DNA of 64,000 nucleotides from Chelydra serpentina (taxonomy: Eukaryota; Chordata; Testudines; Chelydridae): contig JBAIAC010000027.1 of NCBI GenBank assembly GCA_037349315.1, positions 3,224,001 to 3,288,000 on the forward strand. Direction: 5' to 3'. A program made the translations under genes and the position numbers. Position 1 is the first letter of the stretch. Every line of letters begins with the position of its first letter. Under the pieces are notes generated by a model, which saw only the letters and a list, made by a program, of their open reading frames with translations, did no database searches and was not told the DNA's origin. Positions 54,341-64,000 of the stretch are shown here, piece by piece.

Positions 54341-56664
54341 CTACAGAATCCTCATTTCAAATTTTGCCTAAATGTAAATATGCTGGAGAAAATTTAGTTT
54401 GGATTGTGTGTAATTTATGCATTGTTATCGCATTCTTTGTTGTTTTGATGCCGAATTGGTTTTAAATGGACTTTAATAGCATGCAACCGCAAACTAGTTT
54501 GAAAATAGAAATGGTTGAATGGAGGCTCCACTCTGGTCATTGCGAGTGAAGTTGGCAAAGTACCTCAGATGCATACACGCTTGTACTTGTTTGATTTAAC
54601 ACAGCAGGGCAGGCTTGTTGCTCTCAGCCGTTATTCAGTTAGTGGGATGTGTGAATTCTTGCCGATTGGAATCATGTGTGTACAGAGGTGACCATGTAAA
54701 CAAGCAGAATGGTTACAGGAGAAAGACTCTCCTCCCCACACCCAGAACAAAGAAGGTTCTTGTATGACCAAGTAACCCCAATGGAAAACACAAAAGCATT
54801 TTGGATCTCCAGACTCCCATGAGAAAAAAGGGTTAATAATCAGATTCATGCCTTTCAGTTCTGGGTTAATTGTTTTCAAATTCTGATTAGGTCACAGGTA
54901 AAAATGAGTTTGCTAGATCTCATACGAGGTCCTGATCGACGATTTCCACATCAGAAATCACTGCATCATGATGGCATGACTGGTGATGCCTGCTCAGAAG
55001 AGTACAAGAACTGGAATGGTAGCAGTGTTCCAGGTCTTGAGTCACTGGAAAATCTGGTGTTGAACAGAGCAGGATAGTTGCAGGTCAGGATTGTGATTTA
55101 TTGCATAGCAATGTGGAGTCCCAAGACTGGAATAGCAGGGGGTATTGCAGGTCAGAGGTAATTGCATTTGCAGAGCAGTGTGCGTGGGAAGCTTGCTTAA
55201 CAACTGCCTGTCCTGTGGTTGACTCTAGCCAGCACCTTCAGTCCTTATCTTTTCTGAGCACTAAAATGACCACTGACCTCAAACATTTTTTTGAAAGCAA
55301 AAATATCTTTAAATGTTTCCACATTTGGCTGTAGCTGTCCCTAACTGTGTAGTTTGCTGTTTTATTTCTGTCACATTTACTTAACCTAAATCCACTGAAA
55401 CTTGAATGTGTGTTCGCTTGTAACTGACACAATTAACCTAAATGTTCCTTCCAACAGGAGGAAAGCAGATTGTCCCAGCACCTGCTCTTGTCTTAGCCAA
55501 TACACACCATTTCATGGGTATCTAACAGCTTCTATGTAGCCTGTGCTGGGTTTTTTTTAATGTCTCGGCGTAGCAGTCAATATGTGCTGTTTCGTGGGAA
55601 ACTAACAACTGCCCTGTGGCCTGCACTGGATTGTCTTTAGTATCATGATGTAGCAATTGGTCGGATGGCAGATGTGAGAATGGCCTTAGTTCCCTCTTGG
55701 TATAAAATCTCCTGTTTATTTTTTACATCTGTTTAACTGTGGCTTCCTCACAATAAAAACCTGCAAGAGAGCTCTGTTTGTGCATGACTTTACTGCGGGC
55801 TCACACTGGTCCAACCTTGGGGATATGCTGGGCTCGTGCAGAGCAGATGAGCTGTGCTGTGACAACCTGTGATGTTTCAGGGTAACTGGAATGAAGACTG
55901 TAGGAGAGGCAGTATCCACACTAGTACTTCGAGTGGGGTAATCATAAAGGGCTGCCTTGTTTTGAGGTTTCTTAAAAAAAATTTTTTAGCCGATAATCAG
56001 ATTGACTCATTTTGGGAGAGGGGAGTCTGTTCTCTGCTTTCTCTCCAGCAATCGGCAAACCTCAGTGTTTGGAAGTTCAGTTCGGACAGGCATCTATGAA
56101 TATTTGACTGTGAAGGGACTGAAAGAAGCCACCAGTTCTTCCAGCAGGCTCTCCTTTTTTCCAGCTTTCCCTAAATCACTCAGCACCTTGTTACACTCCG
56201 ATACTCTCCATTTCACACAGAAGAGACTGCTGCTGTGCCATGCCAAAGCCTCTGAGGGGGATATCTTCAGTGAGATCATATTTGGTAAGTCTGGAGTAAA
56301 AAAAAAACCCTGTTGTATGTCTTTTGGCTGCTCATCAAGTGAAAGGACTGGAGGTTATTAGTAGATGGACATGCTAGGAATAGGAAATGAGGAGTTAGTG
56401 GTGCAAGTTGGGGTCAGTTGGTCAAGGGGTTTCTCAGATACAGCCCGCTCTTTTCCCAATAAGCAGATGATGATAATTTAAGTGCTCTAAAACTTACATG
56501 TGTAGGGAGAGTGTCTTGACAACTGGCACGCTGCAAGAGGGGCTGGGGTAGAGTTTGACCCCGAATGCGAGTTCAGCTACACTTAAACCTCTAAAAACCA
56601 GGAAATACATAGTTGAGGTACATTCCACCCTCGCAACTCAACCTTAACTCTGCCTCCTTTAGAT

Positions 56665-56785
56665 TAGATTCAGTTAAGGTAATGACCGAGCCACTCCCAG
56701 TCTCTGTTCAAACCTAAGTTAATGGTTCAAACTTAGGTTTGAACAGAGACTGGGAGTGGCTCGGTCATTACGTTAACTGAATCTA
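56665..56785. repeat. Near-perfect 56-bp inverted repeat (hairpin) with 9-nt loop
   Basis: The left arm 56665-56720 and right arm 56730-56785 are complementary at 55 of 56 positions (mismatch at 56678); the loop is 56721-56729. The arms contain 'gaccgagccactcccag' and its complement. Such identity implies recent formation or strong constraint. Confidence 0.92.
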
Positions 56786-56984
56786 TTTCCCCTAGTTTAG
56801 TATCCTAGTTAAATACCCTTACACCTTTGTGTCAACTGTCTGTAATGGGCCATCTTGATTATCACTTCAAAAGTTTCTTTCCCTGATGATAATAGTTCCT
56901 TTCAATTAATTAGCCTTTTATAGTTGGTATGGTTACTTCCACCTTTTCATGTTTCTCTGAATGTGTAAATATCCTCCTACTGTA

Positions 56985-57090
56985 TGTTCCATTCTATGCA
57001 TCCGACAAAGTGGATTGTAGTCCACGAAAGCGTATGCTGAAATAAATTTGTTAGTCTCTAAGGTGCCACAAGTATTCCTTTTCTTTTTGC
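56985..57090 (+). repeat. Turtle repeat with hammerhead-like core (probable Penelope-type)
   Basis: Contains 'ccgacaaagtgga', loop, 'tccacgaaagcgtatgctg', then 'aaataaatttgttagtctct' and 'aaggtgccacaagtattcc'. Confidence 0.55.
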
Positions 57091-57499
57091 TGTATTTAAT
57101 AGTTAGTTTTGCGTGAGACCCTAGAGAAATGTAGAGGCCCAAGGCAGCTGCTTCTTGGGACAAGGCAGCGGTTTCTTTCTCTAGGGTTTCTGAAAAAGAG
57201 GAGTTGCCATTTGTTACCAAAGAAATAATACCATTGTAGATCTTGTAAACAAACAAGCGACAAACAAAATATCTGATCCTGTTTCACCAATTTCTGCTTC
57301 AAGCTGGAAACTGACCTGTGACATCCTGCAGTCTGCTTCTGCTTCTGCTCCTGCTCAGCAAAGGGGCAACAGCTGTACAACACAATGAACAGTGCAATAT
57401 TATCCTGTGGAGGAAGTGCGTGAGTGGGAGAAGTGGTTCCTAACTCCAGTTGATGATCAGCAGATTATGCCTTGAATTTTTGGTGTTTGTGTGTAACTA

Positions 57500-57800
57500 C
57501 AGAAGCAGTTCTTTTTAGACGTCTAATATTTAAAAAAAATATTTCTTTGCCATTTGCCTCAATGACATCCTGCAACAGAGTTTCACAGTTTAATTCCGTG
57601 TAGCTTTTTAAAAAATAGTTCCTCTTATTGGCTTTGAACTTGCTGCCTTTTAATTTTCAGCATGTGTCCCAATATTCTTGTGTTATTGGACACGGTAAAG
57701 GGGAGCCAGCCTTTTCCATACAATTCATTATTTTATTATATTGCCTCCTACTCTTGTCCTTTCCAGTGTCCCCTTATATGTAACTTCCCTGATGCCTCCA
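57500..57800 (-). repeat. Old CR1-like LINE fragment
   Basis: Contains 'agagtttcacagtttaattc', 'ttggctttgaacttgctgcc', 'tttaatttt' and 'tgtcccaatattcttgtgtt', as in a CR1 region common in turtles. Orientation is tentative. Confidence 0.45.
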
Positions 57801-60800
57801 GTCACTTTTGCTGTCTTCTAAAGTTGTCTGTGAGCTGGGAGTATGGCTCTGGCAGTGGTCCAACCAGTTTTCCTTTCAAGCAGCTTTTCTTTATTAAATG
57901 CATTCTAAGGCTCCTTGACGTGTAAACCGGACGTGCCCTGTCTGATGATTTAATTCCCCACAGTTGCTGCTGCTGTAGTGGATGCCAAATCCATTCGCAG
58001 TGATTGGATAGCACTAAAGGGATTAGCCAGGACTGCCAAGTTCTTGTAACAACCCAAACCGCAATCATGTATCTCATAGGATCCTGTGTTTTCCCCATGG
58101 AAGTTTTGCTGCATTTTTTTTTTTTTTTTTTTACTCCAGTTACAATAAAAAAAACACCTCACCAGCACTGAGGTTTGTACATACATAGTCCCCAAGAGTG
58201 GGGTTAAGACCAATTCCAAAGCCTTACAATGCCCCCCGTCCTGCAGGAAAGGGAGCGTGGGGCTGTTATTACATTTTCATTTTACATGAGCTCACTGTTA
58301 TTCAGTGGAATTCCCCACCCCCGCCAGACGCGTGGACCACAGAGGGAGGGGTTAAAACAGGAAAGCCAACTGGGCTACGGTTAAGGGCTACTGACCCTTG
58401 TTCTTTATTGCCTTGTCAGTACTTACGCGCACACGCAAGGCGACCGTACCATTATAATAGAGTGGATTTGTGACATAGCCGTATTCCCATTTGGCATTAG
58501 ACTAAATTCACTGGATGTCCTTGTGTTACCTTGCCCTGGACTCTCTTGGAGCAAATGTAGCCAGTTGGTGGACTCCTCATCCCATGGCTGGACTTGCTTT
58601 GCGACCTGCTGCCACCTGAGCCCAGCCTCAGTTTAGGGCTCTCATCGTCCAGAGGTGGGTGGCAGTGACGTCTTTCCCTGCTTTGGCTAGGCTTTGTCTG
58701 AGAGCCATCGTGCACCATCACTTTAGGTCTTCAGTGATGTCAAACTGGTTCACACTCGACACCTTAATCTCCTATCAATCTTATTCAACCATCTTTCCCT
58801 GTGTGGGAGTAAACACTCTTGGTTTATCCTCGGGTACCTGGCGAACCACCTTTGCATCCGCTAGTCTTGCAATTCATTTAGATCCTACTGGTAGCTGTGC
58901 GGTAAGTCAGCCTGGTAATTCCTGTCAATACAGTGAGGATCCATTCTAAACGGAGCAAAGGGAAAGAGGCTGCTCTCTGCTCAAGTTGCCATTCAAGAAT
59001 AGAGACTTGCAAATGACATTCAGCTTCTTTCATTGCTGGACCCTAGCTGGACTCGCTCTCAGCTGCTTGTATTGGGTCTGTCCTCCCTGTCCCTCTACCC
59101 TTCCCCGACCCCAAGTATTGGTAGAGTGAAAAAGATATGCTACTGTGGAGCTCCTGGAGCTCCCTCAGCATTCAGGAGGGTTCGCAACGGTGCAATAAGG
59201 TGCTACCCAGACCTCCTGCACAGGGTGATGCAGGGCTTAAGCTTTCCATGCAGAAAGTATTCTTGATTCCCGAGTGAGCCACAGACAACCTGTCTAGACT
59301 CTAGTGTGGGCCGTTGCATTCTCCACAGGGAATGGAGTTAAGGTATCTGTACCAGGTGACTTAGAAGAGTATCTGCTATCTAAAGAGCAGCCCGGGAGCC
59401 TACAGGGCATCTCCTGTTCAGCATTCCCGAGACCACTTAACAGTGCTAAGAGGTGACTCAGCAAGGCTAAACTTCCTGGAAGCCAGTGCTCATGCTGCAT
59501 CTGTGAGGTGGTGAACGTGCAGGACACTAATTGGAGAGTAGAACATCATCTGTCGTGCACTCCAGAGTTCTGTTGCCATTGGGACATTTGAGCCTCTTGC
59601 AGTGATTCAGTAGCGTGTAACTTGCTCATTGCACATAGTCCACCTCTGATCGTCACTTTGCATAGTCAGCCTCCAGGTTTGAGACAGGATCAGTCAGAGG
59701 GGACTGATTGGCTCAGAGGACTGCTAAGGAGACAAGAAACTTTTTCTTCTCCAGATCACAGATTTGAGTCCTGCCTAGGCTGAGTAATGACTGGAATGTG
59801 TTACCATCTGATGGTAGCCTGTGATGAAGGAGTTTGGTGAGCCTCAGTCCAGTTCCTGGAAGTATAACAGGACTAAAATCACCACTACTAGTTTGGGCCA
59901 CCTTGTTAGCCATCTCAACAGAGCAGCCCTGGGTTGCATGAGCTGTGAAGACTGGATTCCTTTCTCATTCCTCCATGTCAGTCATGAAGCTTGTTGGCAA
60001 AGAGGCATTTGTGTACAAACAAGTGGAGCAGAGACCTGCCACACGTAGACAAGAGCAGGATTTTTGCCTGGAGTCATTAATTTAACATGAAGGCAAGTTT
60101 TTATTAAAAACTGTCAGTTTTCAGGCCACTGATTTAACATTTCCCCCAGCAAGGCTTTTGTTGGCTGGCATTAGGGGGTCAAAGCACTGAATGCAGCATT
60201 GCAAAACGCTGACTGTTCCGTCTACTGCTGCACTCAGTCTTCCAAATGATTTGGTATGTGTATTTGTATTTCATTTCAGTTTCCTGATATAGTGACAACA
60301 GTTTAATCCATTAAGCACTGTTTTATGAGAACTTCCTCAGCTCCACAAGATTTCCCCACCATTTATTCACAATCCTTCTCCACTGATACCTTGGATCCTC
60401 AGGAAGGGGGAGGGAAAGTAGCAAGTACTCCAGCCAGTGACGATAAAAAGGCCTTGTAGAATGTGCTACATGCAATACAGATAATTCAAGGACTAGGAGA
60501 GCACTGGAAGGATGAGGAGATGATGTAACCTGAAAGCTGGTGAACTATAAGGTAGCTTTTTCTTTAGGGTGGGTCAACTTGTACCATAATTAAAGGGTGT
60601 CAGCACAGCTGTTGGTGAGAGATAGTTGTGTCACAGGTATTGTTTCATCAAACCAGAATATTAACAAGACTGGGACGCAACCTACAGAGTTGAGATTCAA
60701 TTCTGCTCTCTTGGAAGCCAGTGGGTGTTTTGTCATTTGGTTTAATGAGAGCAGGATTGGGGAGATAAATCAAACAGAAAATACCTGGCTGTCTCCTGGA

Positions 60801-60889
60801 ACCTGGCTATGCTCCCATTCCCCACCCTCGCAGGCAGGTTTGGGTGCCTCCTTGGAGAGATGGAATCCCAGTTTTTATGAAACGACAAA

Positions 60890-60985
60890 GAGTCCTGTGG
60901 CACCTTATAGACTAACAGATGTATTGGAGCATAAGCTTTCGTGGGTGAATACCCACTTCTTCGGATGCATGCAGTGGCAGTTTTT
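60890..60985 (-). repeat. Turtle repeat with hammerhead-like core, minus strand
   Basis: Complement of the family: 'gagtcctgtggcaccttata', 'gactaacagatgtattgg', 'agcataagctttcgtgggtg' and 'acccacttcttcggatgc'. Confidence 0.6.
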
Positions 60986-61837
60986 ATGGTGTGTTGCCAG
61001 TCACTTTGCATGGAGATGCCAGAAATGATATTTCCAGGTACTCCTTTTCCAAGAGCCTGTGGGAATAAAATAATTCACTCTGCCAGCCAAGGTGGAATTG
61101 GTCCCATTGGTTCAACTCTACAAGAAAAAAGAAATTCAAAAGGTAAAAATGCTCCAAACACCTTTCTAGTGTTTCTCTGGATTTTGTCTCCTTTTCCTTT
61201 ACAGACCGCAGGATTCAGGGACATGTGACCAATTTGGGTCGACACTAGTTAGAAGGACAAAGGTTGAAGTTGATTTTATCAAATTTCAAATGCTATTTTC
61301 ATGCCTCTGTTTAAAAAAAACAAAAACCTCCTTCAACTTGTTTATAACCATGGCAACTTGCAGCCTGATTCTGATTTTCATTATGTTACACTGCACTGAC
61401 TGCAAAGCCCCAGCCAGAATTAGAGGAGAAATCTAATGGATTATATTTGGAAAATTCTGCCTTGGCAGATTACACTTGTATTTTTCTCTTTGTGCTCTAT
61501 TTCAACCAAACATGTCCTCTCCAGAGAGTACCAGCACTGTGCACTCGACGCTGCTATTTTTCACCCTGTTTTATATTTCAGTGTGCACATCCTGTAGTCT
61601 TAGAGCAGCCATCTCTCTCCATCCTAAAAAAATCACATGGTGTGAAGAAGGAAAAATCACTAAGGAGAAATCCTCAGCCGTGGGTGTTGGTCCCTTGCCA
61701 AGATCTGCAGCTCTGGACCAATGTTGGGCACAGCAGTGTCCTAGATAGAGAAAATATGTGGGTCATAGAGAAATTTACATGGGTCATGTTCTCTGCCTCC
61801 CATCATCTCAGTAACCAATCTTCTCCCCCATCCGTTC

Positions 61838-61975
61838 ATTCCATGCATCCGATGAAGTGGGTATTAACCCACGAAAGCTTATGCTGAAATAAATTTGTTA
61901 GTCTCTAAGGTGCTACAAGTTTTTCTTTCTTATTTTCGTTTTGCTGACACAGACTAACACGGCTACTACACTTAA
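61838..61975 (+). repeat. Turtle repeat with best-preserved hammerhead-like core
   Basis: CCGATGA (61849-61855), a 5-bp stem GTGGG (61857-61861)/CCCAC (61868-61872), and GAAA (61873-61876). It ends 'agactaacacggctactac'. Longest copy of the family here. Confidence 0.65.
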
Positions 61976-63009
61976 ATCCCCCATCTGTGACTCCGTCCTT
62001 CACCCTATTTTGGTCAGTTACTTGTTGCAGGAGCCTTTCTTGCTCCTGGCAAGCCTCAGACTCTCTTATCCCAGCTGCTGTGCCTCTGAGGCCCAAAGTT
62101 GGCTGTTAAACAGACTGTTCAGAAAAGGGTGAAGTGAGAACCAGGCAGAAAGTTAACATCTGGTGGAGTGGTTTGGGACTGGCCTGAGTTCCCAGTACTC
62201 ATGATAGTGCCATAGGAAGCCTTCTGCTTAATCTATAAGGCTGTCCCAGCTGCAAGTTCTTCCAGTTTATAAACAAGGTCAGAGTTGGAGTGGTGTTGTA
62301 CTGTGTGCCTCCCTGGTGGCTGTTTGTTTGACCACAACCAGAGTCTGGTCCGTCTCAAGCCATTGTCACAGAAAAGAGCATCATGCAAATGGGGAAAAAA
62401 CAATTGGAAGAGTATAAGAATAGTATTTGGGTCATAAGACCCCAAAATGGAAAATGAAACTCATCCGCATTGTCGTGTTTGTGTCTTGTTTCGGAGCAGG
62501 ACAATGGTGATCGCTGTAGCCAGAGAAAACAGAATGAGAGAGAGAATTGCTGAGAGAGTTTTTATTGCATTTTCAGGGTATGCATTTGGACCAACATTTA
62601 AGTCTTGTGAAAAATAAGCTTTTATAAAACCTAAGACCTATAGAAACGTTTCCATTATTGTTTTAAAATTATTCTATCAGAAACAGTAATTTTAAAAACA
62701 AATAACCATTTCCCCGATTGTCTGCAAACCTGGTATTGCAACATTCTTCTAGACAGCTGGAAAATGATATTGACTAGACACTGACTAGTTTATTTTCACC
62801 AACTAGTGTGAACAATTGACCTACCAAATGTACAATAAAATCTATCATTTGGTTAAAATACTTTGGTTTTGTAACCCAAGGTGCTGATTGTAATATAGGG
62901 TAAAAGAATTTACTTTTCTCGAAATATGTTTTGTAACCTGGACATATTTATTTTTATGTTTTTCAACTCTGGTTGTTTAGCCACTTGCTAAGGACAATCA
63001 TAAAAAAAT

Positions 63010-63052
63010 GTGTTAGTCTTTAAGGTGCCACCGGACGCCTCGTTGTTTTTAT
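63010..63052 (+). repeat. Short fragment of the same turtle repeat family
   Basis: Only 'gtgttagtctttaaggtgcc' and 'accggacgcctcgttgtttt' remain; the hammerhead-like part is missing. Confidence 0.5.
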
Positions 63053-63437
63053 AAAATCTTTAGGTTAGTCTCCTACATTGCTCTTTGTGCTGGGGGAGGG
63101 CATTTCTGCCATGGTGAGATTTTGGATTATTCCAGATGGGCCAGATTCTCCTTGCCTCAGCACACTCCCAAGGAAGTCAGTGAGGGTTTTGCCAGAATAA
63201 AGACTGAATACAAGTGAGCAAGGACTTTAGGATTTGGCTCCTCAGGTTGAGAGAGAGAATGCAGCTCTCTGGTTCTTAAGGCTCAGCCCTAAGTCTGTTT
63301 TATTGATCATTGTTTCTGTATTGTGGGGAAAGGAACAAGAGAATCCAGCACTTTCTGGGGCTGACAGAATTTATCAGGGACTTGTGCCTGGGCAGGTGAA
63401 TTCTTTGCATAGGAGGTCAGTGAGAATCCCTTTCCAG

Positions 63438-63484
63438 GTCCTGTGGATCCTCCCCTTGCCCGCCCACTTCCCGGAACCCAATAG
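63438..63484 (+). repeat. Short copy of the LINE 3' end seen at 18463 and 42132
   Basis: Reads 'ggtcctgtggatcctcccct' joined to 'cccacttcccggaacccaat', lacking the G-run and intervening ~30 nt. It lies about 180 bp upstream of the P2RX5 start codon. No target duplication is clear. Confidence 0.6.
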
Positions 63485-63662
63485 GTACTGCAGTACTGGC
63501 TGTAAGGAAGGTGCTTCTGCTTGCTTAACAGCAGCTGAGAAGGAGGGTGGAGATGGGCAGTTTTTTACAGGGATTGGTGTAGTCAGGTTTCAATGCAAAG
63601 CACGTGTGAATGATCCAGTGCTGCTTTTTCCATCTGTCGCTGATGCAGAGTGAGCAGGGAGA

Positions 63663-63799
63663 ATGGGGCAGGTCGGTTGGAAGGGTCTGTGTCTGTCGCT
63701 TTTTGATTATAAAACTGAAAAATACGTCATTGCGAAGAACAAGAAGGTGGGGATTCTCTATCGAGTGGTGCAGCTGTCCATCCTGGCTTACCTGGTGGG
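63663..63799 (+). CDS. P2RX5: P2RX5 exon 1 (partial gene): N-terminus of the P2X5 ATP-gated channel
   Basis: P2X5 is a trimeric ATP-gated cation channel of the plasma membrane. This exon encodes the cytoplasmic N-terminus and start of the first membrane helix: [20 protein letters not shown], then [20 protein letters not shown] and LAYLVG. It matches human P2RX5 ([20 protein letters not shown]) almost residue for residue, including the conserved YKTEK protein kinase C-type site. Donor GTAAGTG at 63800, phase 2 out. P2RX5 follows ITGAE in the same orientation in human, which separates it from P2RX1. The remaining exons lie past the window end. Confidence 0.93.
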
Positions 63800-64000
63800 G
63801 TAAGTGCGGTCAGGGTCACTCTGTGCATAGGATGCTATCTCAGTTACATCCCAATGGTGCTTGGTGCCCTGGCTGTTATGAGACTGTATGTACAGGGAGG
63901 GCTCTATAATGCTTTACCTGCCTGAATATGTATGCTTGAATTTCCTAATCAAAATAGGGATTTTGTGTAATGTAAAGGCTAATATCTAGATTCCCCCAGT

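Larger units (their letters stand above)
54341..63662. other. Intergenic region between ITGAE and P2RX5
   Basis: No exon is supported here. Apart from the repeats and hairpin listed separately, 54341-56660, 58140-60880 and 62000-63000 show nothing I can name. 58490-58960 has the look of a dispersed retroelement piece but I cannot assign it. The P2RX5 promoter must lie at the right end, but I see no clear core promoter element. Confidence 0.5.

Overview
The window is vertebrate nuclear DNA, almost certainly from a hidden-necked (cryptodiran) turtle. The evidence is the repeat content: a tRNA-derived SINE with a CR1-like tail, CR1 fragments, DIRS-type remnants, probable Penelope-type fragments and hAT-like MITEs. 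Genes are split into short exons with GT-AG introns. Gene order matches the ITGAE / HASPIN / P2RX5 neighbourhood known from human 17p13. Comparisons with other species are from memory.

Layout. 1-9372: 5' flank and/or intron 1 of ITGAE, repeat-rich, with no exon I can defend. 9373-54082 (+): integrin alpha-E (ITGAE), 35 coding exons numbered 2-36, in one unbroken frame from exon 2 to the stop (1375 residues plus an unseen exon 1). 45250-48210 (-): HASPIN (GSG2), an intronless 986-residue kinase gene nested antisense in ITGAE intron 31, with a CpG-rich 5' end and a 46-bp minisatellite just upstream. 54083-63662: ITGAE 3' UTR and intergenic DNA with repeats and one long near-perfect hairpin. 63663-63799 (+): first coding exon of P2RX5; the rest lies beyond the window.

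Main result. This ITGAE encodes two complete alpha-I (von Willebrand A-type) domains in tandem. Each is preceded by an Asn-rich linker exon. The two exon sets (7-10 and 12-15) have identical lengths (125, 152, 154, 151 nt) and identical phases. Their proteins are about 65% identical by hand alignment, and both keep the DGSGS metal-site signature. The second copy keeps the terminal Glu expected to act as internal ligand for the beta subunit; the first does not. The first ~100 nt of exons 7 and 12 are ~92% identical although the rest of the copies are far more diverged, which suggests gene conversion. Introns between the copies look unrelated and all 35 exons join in frame, so this looks like an old, maintained duplication rather than an assembly error. 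I know of no described integrin alpha chain with two I domains.

The three genes are not a functional pathway. ITGAE is a leukocyte adhesion receptor that pairs with beta-7, HASPIN is a mitotic histone H3 Thr3 kinase, and P2RX5 is an ATP-gated channel. Other points of interest are a GC-AG intron, tandem NAGNAG acceptors at the start of both I domains, three probable solo LTRs with 5-bp target duplications, a LINE insertion nested in a MITE, a telomere-like filler in a DIRS remnant, and hammerhead-ribozyme-like cores in one repeat family.
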